Assembly (NCBI RefSeq): GCF_958979055.1
Contig: NC_084886.1
Span: forward strand, 9,645,654 to 9,709,653
DNA length: 64,000 bases
Source: Alnus glutinosa
Lineage: Eukaryota; Streptophyta; Magnoliopsida; Fagales; Betulaceae
Direction: 5' to 3'
In this document: positions 46,301 through 57,400 of the stretch, piece by piece
How the letters are laid out: each line of letters begins with the position of its first letter
How positions within the stretch are numbered: the stretch's first letter is position 1
Position numbers and translations under genes: made by a program
Notes under the pieces: model-generated
What the model saw: only the letters and a program-made list of their open reading frames with translations
Told to the model about the DNA's origin: nothing
Databases searched by the model: none

Positions 46301-49300
46301 TAGAGGAACTTTAGCTCCTACACAACTCCCTGCATCATAGATATCTCTGAAGCCAATTTTTTCAAACAAACAGCCATCTGGATGCCAATGGTCATACCAC
46401 AAGAAGATTTGGCTTCCATCTCCTACTTTGAACTGAATGAAATTCTTAGCCAACTCCCTAAGCTTAAGCAGCTTCTTCCAACTCCAAGAGCAAGAATGAG
46501 GGATAGAGACTTGCCAAAAGCTCTTCCCCTTTAACCAATTAGCTTCCACCCAAGCAACCCAAAGAGACCCCGCTTGAACAAACAAGTTCCAAATATGGTT
46601 CAGCATGGCTGCTTGATTCCATATTTCCAATCTTTTAAGCCCCAAACCTCCTTCTCTTTTAGGAACACATACTTTCTCCCAGGCTACCTTAGCCTTAGCC
46701 TTAGAGTCACCGCCACACCACAAGAACCTGTTAAATTTCTGCTCTAACAGCCGGATAATCTTCTTGGGAAGGATAAATACCCTAGCCCAAAAGACTTGTA
46801 GACTAAACAGCACGGAAGAAATTAATTGAAGCCTTCCTGCAAAAGACAAATGCCTTACAAGCCAAGAGTCAATCCTAGCCGTGATCTTAGCAAGAAGGGC
46901 TTCACAGTCAGCAGTCGAAAGTCTCTTAGAAATAAGAGGAACCCCCAAGTACTGAACTGGAAGGAAGCCTTCAGACATCTGCAACAACTCCAACATAGCC
47001 TTCTTATCCTCTACATGGACACCAGCACAAAAGAAAGTGCTCTTAGCAGGATTAGCCTTTAGACCCGAGAGATCTTCAAACTCAGCAAGAACAGTCTTGA
47101 TGGTTCTAAGAGAATTCATCTCAGCACCAGAAAAAATTAATAAATCATCAGCAAAGCATAAATGATTGAGCATCAAAGACCTACATTTCGGGTGAGATCC
47201 AAAATTAGCAGTATCCAGAGCTGCATCAATCAATAGCCGAGAGAGAACTTCCATGGCTAAAACAAATAAGTAAGGAGAGATAGGATCCCCTTGGCGTAGT
47301 CCTTTTCTGCCTTGAAAATAACCAACCAAAGAGCCATTGAGTGCAACGGAGAATGTTCTCTGCATATTTAATTTTTTTTTTCATACTAAGAGACTAAAAT
47401 CGTTATAGCTCTCAAAAACTATGGTAGTCTAGAAACCTACTGTGTGCATGTTGGCTTGACTATAAGGTGAGACTTGTCCAATAGTACATTTCCATATGCA
47501 GTAGTCACTCTGGCACTGCATGGAAAACTCACTCATCCAGATGCACTTTCTTTTGAGTCACCATCATCTCATCTTTTTCATTATCACTGTCATCTTCTTT
47601 CAACTAACAATTTTCCAATTATACTTGCGTAGCACTCCTGACGGTTTTGTCTCAGAGAGGGTTTTTTGCTAATGTGGATGCAAATGACACAAGCAGCATG
47701 CTGTATGAAGCAGATAACTTCATAGCAGCAGAAGATGGAAAAGATGGGCCTCCTCTGCATACCATCTTTGCTGAGGCCATTAAAGGCCCATTGCTTTCGT
47801 CAGATAGCCAAGTCCAACTGAGCACACTAGATTTACTCTTTCATTATTTGTCTTGCGAAGGTGATTCAGGAAAGCATATCCAAGTCCTGGTAGAAGAAAA
47901 TATTGCAGATTATGTGTTTGAAATACTTCGATTGTCAGGTGAACAAACTTCCTCTGCATATTTAGTGTAAAAAAAGTACTCTCTTTGTAATTCAACATGA
48001 ACTATCAGACTAGCCACTGGAACCAGAGATGATTCCTTTGAAGTAGAACCCACAATTGACAAATCAAATCAATGGTTCAGTTACTGAAAATTTTGCTAAG
48101 TCCAATCTAATTTGCCTCAATTTTTCTCATCATAAAGTTGTGTGCTTGGAAAACTTGATTCTGATTGTGTTATTTGCTAAAAATCTCACAGTTATGTGAC
48201 TTAATGCATGTGAGCCTTATTCAATTATATACCGTAAGTTTTTTTTAAAAAAAGTGATCTCCATGCTTGTGACTTGATGCATCTGTTTGTACTGCGAACT
48301 TTTGTTTTGTGCTAATGAATTTTGTCTATTGATGAACAGAATGTAGGGATCCAGTTGTCAACTCTTGCATTCAGGTACTTGATCTTTTATCAATGGCTGA
48401 GCAAGCCTTCAAACAAAGGCTTTTTGTTGGATTTGCAACTCTGATTCCAGTATTACGTTATGTAGCTGAAGTTCCTTTTCATCCTGTTCAAAGTCAGACT
48501 CTAAAGCTCATATGGAACTGTGTTTCTGATTGCCCTGGGATGTTATCTAATTCTCAAATAGAGGAGTTAGCTCTTGTTTTTACTAGGATGCTTAAAAAGC
48601 ATGCTGAGGGGGAGATGGGCATGCTTCCTCAGACATTGATAATGGTCTGCTCAGTCTTCGTAGCTCTTATGAAGCTTTCATCTTCTCACGGGACTCTAAA
48701 TCTGGCAAGATTAGTTCAAGAAGCATCAAAACATGCCATTTTAGGCTGTCTAGATATCTCCGAAAAACATCCCATTCAATTTTTGCACTCCTTGTACCTA
48801 CTCAAAGAGGCATATCTGTACAGTCATGAAGAAAACTTCAGCGAATCCAGTAAGATGGAACTGCGAAAGTGTGTGGTGGATATATGCACGACACATTTAT
48901 TGCCTTGGGTTGTAACAGCTGTCAACGAGATAGAGGAGAATATCGTCCTTGGGGTGCTGGAAACTTTTCATTCAATACTGCTTCAGGATTCTGATATCCT
49001 AGCCATGGAACTTGCAAAGGCCCTGGTTTCATCATCTTGGTTCAGTTTCTCATTTGGATGTCTAGGCTTATATCCTACAGAGAAAATGAAATGCAGAGTA
49101 TATCTGATGCTCAGTTCACTTGTGGATGTACTTCTTGGAAAAGACTCTGGGCAACCCATTAAAGATGCTGCTCTATATCTGCCATCTGATCCTGTAGATT
49201 TGTTGTTTTTACTTGGGCAAAAGAGCTCTCATAATTTGGAATTGTCTTCTTGTCAATCTGCCATTTTACTGATGTTATACACCGGTTCTTTATATGATGA

Positions 49301-51646
49301 AAGGTAATTGATCTCATGATTTCATCTTCCTCCTATCACTCTGTTTGATGGTATGCTTATCTCATTTCTTTCCTCACATCCATAGTATCTTCTTCCCCAG
49401 ACTTGCAGATGAGAAGTTGGTTTTAGCTTCTCTAGAGGACTATCTTCTTGTAAATTGTAGCGATTTACAATCTGGGGCTGTTGATTCGCTTGCAGTGATG
49501 CGACTGGTGAATCTTTATGGGCTTTTCAGGGGTCTTGCCGAAATGCGCTACCAAATCCCCTACAGTTTGAAAGCTGAAGGGATCCTTTTCCAGCTGATGA
49601 CTGAAAATGAATGGGATCTGCCTTCTACAGGAATTCACTCTGTATCATTAAAATGGTTGTTTCAACAAGAGAAAATCAGCAAGCAATTGTCTTATCAGAT
49701 TCTGAAATTCTGCAGAAGTGATAGCTCAAATGGGACCGACATTGTTGTCCATGGAAGAAATGATCAAGTTCCATATGCACAAGCAATTGCAGAGCTAGTA
49801 GCAGCGGGAGATAACTATGGAGCAACAATTTTTGTTTGCTTGTTAATAGAGCTTGCCAAGAATGACGGCCAAGAACATGACATAGTTTTAGTGGTTAATC
49901 TCGTAGAAACCATTATTAACATCTTTCCAGATGCTTCAGAACAATTATGTTTGAATGGCTTAGGGAAGGCAATCTACACTCTTTATTATGATTCAAGTCA
50001 CACATATTCCCCACAGATATTAATGGCCACCTCGATTTTGATTTTTAACATTTTAAGTTTGGTGCGGCCTGAGATTCTTATTGATGATGAAAATTGGCTT
50101 GCAGTGATTATGAAGGTGATTAATTTAACTTTGACCAGCTCTAATTTGCTTGCAGTTGTAGGAAGTTAACCAAAAAGTTTACTTTATTTGTAGTTGATGA
50201 AGTACTTTAACCCCTTAGAGGCTGCAGATAGGTGGAATCTTGAAACTCTCGTAGTAATTGGGATTCTTTCCCTGGTTTTGCACCACTCCACCAACGAAGC
50301 ACTCGTAGAAGCTTCAAAAACTATTCTGTTCAATTCTTCTCTCATCTCTGCAATCAACAGCACAATCTGTGCTGCCAGCTTAAAGGGGCCTGCTTTGGTG
50401 GACCATGATGAGGGAACAAGCATAGGAGAAACTTTGATATTTGCGCTTTTACTAAATTACTTCTCTTTAAGAAGGTCAGTGCCACCCATTATACACACTA
50501 GCATGATTTAAGTTTTTGAAGCTAATTTTTTTTGTTGTTGCTCCAGTTTGCCTGCTGTTCTACCAGGGTTTGTTGATTGGCAAAATTTCTTTGATCCGCA
50601 AAATAGGACACAACCACTATCCTTCATTGGCATCCATTGCCATGACCTATGCAGACTCATGCATTTTGGGTCTTCTCTGGTGAAGCTTGTTTCTTCTTAC
50701 AGTCTGTTAGAGTTGCTTACCCGATTATCAGACCAGTTATATGAAAAGCACTTGGAATCGAAATGCACTATGGGTTCCCTAATGTCTGTAATTGCTGTAT
50801 TAGAAGGGTTAGTTTTTTACAGTGATCCTCGAGTGGCTATGAACTCTGGCATCTGCCTATCAATAATTTTGGGATGGGAAAAGCTGGATATGCAGGAGAC
50901 AACAATGGTTGACAAGAGCAGTTGGTGTAGGCTGATCGTGGAAGAGCTAGCAATGTCTTTGGCAGCTCCATGTTTAGCATCAAAATCTTTCATTAATCAT
51001 CACAAACCTGCAATTCATGTAGCTGTGGCGATGCTGAAACTCCAAAAGGTTCCTGGGTGGATGAGATCTGTGTTTGATGATACCTGCATATCTTGCTTAA
51101 TTGAAAATCTTGCAACAATTAATGTGAGCACAGAGATGGTATTGTTGATTCAAGAGCTACTGGATTCTGAGTTCCTGAAGACCGAACAAATTGCTATTCT
51201 GAGTAGGGTCCTCCAGGTGCAAATTCCTTGCTCTATATCATGCTTTTCTATTTAGCATCATTATTTTCTCACTCACTGCCCTTTACTGCAAGACTTCATA
51301 ACATTCAACACCTTGACATCTGAAGGTAAAAGCAATTAAAGGCAGTGTAATAAAAAAGAAAGATAACGAACTGACTATTAATTTCCAATTAATGTTGTTG
51401 ATATTGCAGGCTCACAGAAAGCGTATGTATGCTGACAATGCTCCAGATGATCGAGCCGATGAGCATGTGAAGAAGATAATTACCACCCCAGATGATATGG
51501 GAGAAGTTCGTGAGTATCTTGTTTACTTGATGTCGTCCAAGTCATCTCTAGATATGGATTTCAGGGGATTACATTTTGGGAAAAAGAGACTGCTAGAAGA
51601 GATAGAGTTGTTTTTTAGGACCATAACAGTTGAGGATGACGGCTAA
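43390..51646 (+). CDS. PRD1: PRD1, meiotic double-strand-break factor
   Basis: Orthologue of Arabidopsis PUTATIVE RECOMBINATION INITIATION DEFECT 1, needed for SPO11-dependent double-strand breaks on meiotic chromosomes. Nine exons: 43390-43854, 44731-44840, 44967-45142, 47633-47938, 48340-49303, 49401-50115, 50194-50474, 50547-51216, 51410-51646, giving 1,307 residues, about the family length. The N-terminus has a conserved Cys/His cluster (C29, H33, C48, C51, within CSQGHRST and [11 protein letters not shown]). The rest is helical repeat-like, with family blocks [33 protein letters not shown] ([10 protein letters not shown] family core), [17 protein letters not shown] and a basic C-terminus. 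All exons are intact. Exon 1 is much richer in G+C than the rest. Intron 3 (45143-47632) carries an antisense LINE. Usually expressed in meiocytes; an E2F site sits 30 bases upstream. Its location next to SEC23 matches Arabidopsis as I recall it. Confidence 0.94.
44100..44170. repeat. T-rich simple repeat in PRD1 intron 1
   Basis: Repeated TTTTTATTT units, roughly nine, degrade at both ends. A purine-rich stretch follows at 44320-44390 that I could not assign. Confidence 0.7.
45450..47375 (-). mobile_element. 5'-truncated LINE in PRD1 intron 3, antisense
   Basis: A non-LTR retrotransposon reverse-transcriptase remnant. The frame 46142-47365 (407 codons) opens within the RT fingers/palm: [13 protein letters not shown], then [11 protein letters not shown], the F-A-D-D catalytic motif. 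It runs on through [14 protein letters not shown] and the thumb-like region. After a frameshift, 45768-46202 encodes the zf-RVT part ([14 protein letters not shown]-x-x-C-F-G, H-L-S-F-Q-C), and a third frame continues at 45610-45873. The plus strand starts with a T-rich tract near 45451-45465, so the element is inserted antisense to PRD1. The endonuclease and ORF1 are absent. A clean target duplication was not resolved because both flanks are T-rich. Confidence 0.88.
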
Positions 51647-52043
51647 TGGAATTGTGTTAGCCCATTTTGCTTTGTTTGAATGAATATTCCTTGTTTGATC
51701 TTTTTTAGCACTATCGCTTAGGGACCAAAGCAGTTCAAGGTACTAAGGTGCTTGTCTTTGTGAAGCAAAACCCACATCTTAAAGATAGCAAAGAATTTAG
51801 AACTCGAATAGACACTGATGATACATATATAGAGAGTAAAAGAGTCTTTGGATATTCAGTACATATATATCAACGAGTATTTACACACACACACGCATGC
51901 ATGCATATGCATGCTATAAAATTTCTGTAATTGAAAATGACTTGGTACTTTAGTTGGTAAAGAGCACTGCATCAGTAAAAAGGTTGCAGATTTACTCAAG
52001 GTATATCTCATACACATGAATCTTTAACTCCACAATTTCCTTA
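51647..52043. other. PRD1 3' region
   Basis: Probable PRD1 3' UTR followed by a short alternating tract with ACACACACACAC and GCATGCATGCATATGCATGC near 51885-51915. No gene recognised. Confidence 0.5.
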
Positions 52044-52832
52044 ATGCTCCGTTTGTTTCGGCGTAAAATGGTTTATAGAAAATGGTTTCGGCATTTTTTA
52101 GTGTTTGGTGGGGGCAGAAATAATAGTCGATCTGGAAAATGATTTTCGTTTGACCAAAAATGCTTAGTAAATTTTGGAAAATGATTGACTCTTTTCCTCA
52201 GACGACAGACATATTCGATCATCTTTGAAATGATGCAATCGACATTCACATTCAAGTAGTCAAGCACCATCAAAATTTGGCTGGTACTGAAATTCGACAA
52301 TGTCTAGTCACTGTCGTCGGATTATGTCGACTGGATTCTGGCAACCTTCGTCAGAATCCGGTGGGCCCAGATTCCGGCAACCAAGATGGTTGGATTCCAA
52401 CTATTTGGTCGGGATCTTGCCAGAACTACCGAATTCCAGAATTTGGCCAGAAAGGTCGACTTCCAACCTACTGGTCGGGATTCTGCCGTTCTGTGCAGAA
52501 TTCCAGCACAAATGACCAGATTCTGGCCACCTTCACCGGAATTCGGCCAACCTAGATTCCAACAAAACTATTTGAATTTCGTCCTTTATCGCCGGAATCT
52601 TGCTGGTCAATGACGGAATTTCGTCACCGGTGATTTTTATACTATTTTACATTAATATTTCTCTGTTGTGAATAAAAATTGATTTTTATAAATTAATATG
52701 ATTGAGTGAAAAATATAAAAAATATTTGTGACTTTCTGTACTCGTCAAACACCGAAAAATGTTTTCGGCGAAAAATATTTTTCTGAAGAATGACTTTTCT
52801 AAAATCATTTTACGTCAAAATAAACAGAGCAT
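52044..52832. mobile_element. non-autonomous DNA transposon with long degenerate inverted ends
   Basis: The left end ATGCTCCGTTTGTTTCGGCG, followed by TAAAATGG, pairs with the right end, whose complement is ATGCTCTGTTTATTTTGACG, followed by TAAAATGA. Weaker complementarity (TTTTCGGCG, GTGTTTGG blocks) extends about 100 bases inwards. The interior (about 52325-52560) is a degenerate array of GATTCCGGCAACC / GGTCGGGATCTTGCC-like units on alternating strands. There is no transposase coding. The short frames across it are by-products of the array. Mutator or hAT origin is possible; no target duplication was identified. Confidence 0.65.
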
Positions 52833-53986
52833 AAGAATGCCTGGCATTACCAAAAAAATGCTGATGATTGGCTTCTCTTTTGATGGCCCTTAACTTACAG
52901 CTTCTTTCTTCTTCTTGGCTGAACAACCAGTTTACTTATTTAAGGATGACACTGCCCTCTGCCTCCCCCCTACCCTGAATCTTCCTCTCTTCCATTTTAT
53001 CAATGCCCTACAGCTAGAGACTAACTATACCTTAGCGATGAATTTAGGGTTTAAGTTGTTGCAACGCATATGGTGTCTACAGGTGTTTATCTGCTGTATC
53101 ATATATTGTTTGTTACTTAAACTGGGATTTCTGTGATGGCCATGGTAAATTAGCTTACTGCGTCCTACCAAAGATGAAAGAGCCCTTTCTCTTCCTCTGC
53201 CTCTCAGTCTTTTGCTCAACTGTGTCTTTTAAATTTTGCCCCTGTGAACTAAAATCTTGGCTTCGTTACTGATGTGACACAATTTCATGATAAACCATTG
53301 GTTATACTTATACGCGAATATCAATACTTGAAGAAGCAAGGAAAATATATAAACAAAAGCTCTGAATTGGTTCTCTCTCTCTCTCTCTGGAAGCTTTTGC
53401 TACCTCGCAATTAAAATTCATTCTCTCTCATCCACTCCACAAACACCAGATTCTGAGTCTCAAATTTTTCTCAAGTTTAGCACAAACCCGAGCAACTAAA
53501 CTCTCAAAATGCACATTTGCTACAAATATTAAGTCCTCCAAGGAGGGGATGTGAATTTAGCTGGGGCCGATTTATGTTATGTGAAGGTATGATCGGAGTT
53601 CACAACCTACACAATTTGGTTTATACAAATCCATCTGTTTTCGTTAAAAAATTATGTGTCGAAATTTAAACCCCCCATTTTTCAGACTAAAACGACACAG
53701 CAGCCAATGCCATTTAAATAGCTAAAACTTGATTACCCTTTTTATAACTCGAACACAATTCTTGTCTAACTTTACTGATGTGTCAATTTATTTTTTATTT
53801 TTTAAGAAAATGGCCTATCATTTTTCTCCCACAGGGCACAGTTGTTTCATCGTTTTTTGAAAAAAAAAAAAGAATGAAAAAAGAAAATGCCATGTAGGCA
53901 CGGGCATTCAGAAGCTCCTCGTCATTCATTTGTTTCATCTCAGGGAGGGACGAAAATGGGTCAAAGGAGCCAAATTTGAAAAAACT
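52833..53986. other. intergenic DNA upstream of the OB-fold gene
   Basis: AT-rich, with a (CT)n tract near 53372-53388. No conserved coding segment was seen on either strand. Confidence 0.5.
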
Positions 53987-53995
53987 GGCGCCAAA
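53987..53995 (-). promoter_or_regulatory. E2F-type site upstream of the OB-fold gene
   Basis: GGCGCCAAA on the plus strand is TTTGGCGCC on the minus, matching TTTSGCGCS. It is about 460 bases before the ATG, so it would be promoter or 5' UTR depending on the true transcription start. Function inferred. Confidence 0.5.
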
Positions 53996-54454
53996 ACTCC
54001 CCATATCTCCAGGACCTAACAAGTTCAAGCCACACCGCTTGATTCTTGAAACCCATCACCAGCTAATCCTTACCAGACTGCCCCGACCCATCCAAGTTCC
54101 TGTCCCCGTCCGAGCTCACCGGAAACTCGCCGGCAGCCACCGAGTTCATAACCCAACGTGACCCTCTCGATTTTGGACTTTTCCCGTCATATTGGATCCA
54201 TCCCGGTATGAAAACGAACTTAAATTTTTTGGTTTAACGCTAGTGGGTTTGGGCCCTGACATAGCTGGCCCAAAATTGCAGCGCCAAGGATTTCCAGGTT
54301 TAAAATCTGCACAATGCCTCAAGTTCAACCCAATTATAAACCATGCCGTTTTAAGCACAGTGAGTCTTCTAGTTTTCCGCTCTGAACTTGGTGATTTGGG
54401 AAAGAAATTAGTTCTCTTGGAAAATATGCTAGTGGCATAGAAGGAGTCTCAGTT

Positions 54455-57400
54455 ATGGACACAGATCAACCACAGACAGATGAAGATCCATTTCTTGCAT
54501 TCATCGATTACGCGGGGTCTATGCTCTCTCCCGAAGGCGAGGATGATCAAGACCTGAATGGAAACAGAGCGGAGACAGGCGGGCCCGGGTGGAGCTGGAT
54601 TGCATCTCGGATCCTCAAGACTTGCATTGCCTATTCGAGTGGTGTCACCGCCGCGATTCTGCTATCTGATCTCTCTCAGGTATTGTAAATCCAACTTTTA
54701 CTCAAGTTTTTATACCGTGTTTACTGGTCAGACAAATGCAGGAAAATAAACGAATGCTGGAAATATTGAATCTCACCTTTTGAATCAAGCGAGCCTAAAA
54801 CCGCAAAGCTATTATGTCTTGTACACTCAGCAATTCTTTGGTTGTTTTTTTATTTTGTTTCAAGGCCTGGAGTGAGCAGCACAGGCGTGGGGCTCCAAAG
54901 AGAGTGCCGGAATGTATAAATCAATTGAAAATGAAACATAGGAGAGCAAAGCTTCCGAACACCATTTCTATTGACGCTATATATGAGAGGAATTTTCTAT
55001 CCTTAACAAGTGTCTTGGAAGCTGTTATCCTTGATGCTTTTGCTCTCCCAGGTAGCCTATATTTAGAAGTTTATCTAATTATTATTATTATTTTTATAAG
55101 TAGAAGTTTATCTAATTATTGGTATACGTGTGGACAATAATGGTACATTACTATTCAAACTTTCATGCATCCTTGTCCTTTTTCTTTTGAAGCATTCAGT
55201 CAATTATTCTTCTTTGTAATGCCGGTATGAACTTGTATTCTGATGCCTTGTCCAATGTTTTCTTTTTCGTTTTTAATTTTTATGTTGTTATCTTCTATTT
55301 TCTTTCAGGTACAAACATATACATGCTTACTTTGGGGGATTTTCAAAGCTCCAATACCATTGATCTTTATCTCCACCGTAGGTAAACTACTGAACAATAT
55401 TGCACCTACAATTGGTCTTGCACTTACATCTTTGCTAATAAACGAGATGTAATCCGAGAGGCCATTTATTTTTCAATGAGAAAAGTAATGCTTGTAATGG
55501 CAATATTCTGAGTTCCTAGTATTTAGAGTATTAAAATAGGTATTTCTACTTTGAAATCCTTGTCTCTGAACTTCGGATCATGTAGTTGAGAGCTCTTGCA
55601 CTAAGAACTATGTTTCTCTATTTTAGCTTTCATGTGGCTTTGCTCTTGGTACTTATTCCACATTTATTTGCTGGCCAGGCAGTCGAATCATTAGCATGTT
55701 GAGCTTTTGAGTGTCAAGCTGATGTTCGGTTGTCTGTATATGCATTTGGATGCACCCTATATGTTATAGTTGTTTGGTTTAGTGATAAGGAGGGAAAAAG
55801 ATATGGGGTTGCAGTATAACAATCGTGGAAAGTTTTCCTTGTGGACCCATCAAGAATTGCCTCTCATATTTTGTTGGATTTGAAGGGGAACTTTTTTTCT
55901 CTTAATGATGGCTCAAAGGTTTTCATTCTCTGATTTTCTGCTTCTCTCTTTGCATAAGCATAAATAGGAGAATAAATGACAGTTCTCTTGGTTTCAATCT
56001 GAGCATTTTAGATTTTATTGCTTGGAATATACCAGACTACTATATTTCATTGACTAGGGAAAAAGTCTGCTGGTTATGGACGTATACAATTGATAATTTA
56101 TAGCTGAATTATTTGGGGCTAGTATTGGAGGGGTATTTATGATTTGGAAGAGTATATTTCTTGCCATAATTTCTTCATGTTGTTTACTTAATGCACAACG
56201 TGCTTAGAAAACAGTGGCTTTAATTTTCTCCAGTTGAATAATTGTTACATTTTTGCCTTTGCTTCTTTTATATCCATTTTACATCCACTTAAATTGTTTA
56301 TACTTAAAAGGTCCTGTGCAACTAAAAACAGATATTTTTTTTTCTATAACAGATACTACGATTTGGTGGATCCTCACAATGGGGTTCTGAAGAAAGGGAG
56401 GGAGATTTTCCTTACTGGATGTTATCTTCGGACCGCCGCTGAAGGATCTGGTTCTCCACGACTTTTGCCAACAGAATATTTAGTGATTTTGTTAGATGAG
56501 GTAACTCTTGAGATTTGTCTACCCATCTTTTCCTCTTCAGGTTCGACTCCATTAAACTTTTCCAATTGAAGTACATCAAATTTTGAAGAAGGCCCAACTT
56601 TTGGTCTTTGTTTCATACAAGGAAAAGAAGAAATGGTTCAGGATTTTCTTTCCCACTGCTGTTGTTACATTTTCATTATCTTAATGTAGGAGGAAGATGA
56701 TGATGCAATGCTGCTAGGAGCTCAGTTTTGTTCAGATTCTTTCTCTTCCATTTCTCTTGATGCAGTCAACAAAGGGGCTTCTTTTTCATTGTATGCTAGG
56801 TAAGATTTAGTTACATGATTGTTTTTTTTTTTTTGCTTCTTAGCAGGTCAACCTTACGCTAATTCTTGCAATAAAGTTTTCCTTTTTATGATATCTTAAT
56901 TGTATTAGATTATAGTGTTTCCTGTTTAGTCTGATTGAAATAAAAACACTGAACTAGTAAATTATTGTTACATTGAATGGAGAAGTGGAGCCATGATCAA
57001 ATCTATATGTATGTGCATTGATTGAAAATTTCCAAAACCGAGGATAAGTTTATATGACACTTAAGTGTTTACTTCCTGACGGCGTAAGTTGTCTCTGATT
57101 AGAAATGCTTACCTTTTGTTTTTTGTCTGTAGGATTGAATCTATTGGGCCATTGGAAATTCAGGGAACAGTTGGTAGGTTACAGATAAAACAAATTACTC
57201 TTGTTGATAACGATGGTGTCAAGTTAAAGTTTCTCTTGTGGGGTGAACAGGTTCTCCTTGCTAATCTTTTCAGGTAAACTCTTGCCCAGGATTGCACCTT
57301 TCTTATTTCCCTTTTCCCATATATGTTTGTAACTGAATTCCTTTTCAGTGTTGGAAGTATGCTTGCACTGGATAGACCATATATTTCAAGTTCCATACAG

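Noticed and set aside
45440..47390. A target-site duplication for the LINE in PRD1 intron 3
   Set aside because: Both flanks are T-rich (CAATATTTTATTTTA-like and CATATTTAATTTTTT-like), so no repeat could be distinguished from background.
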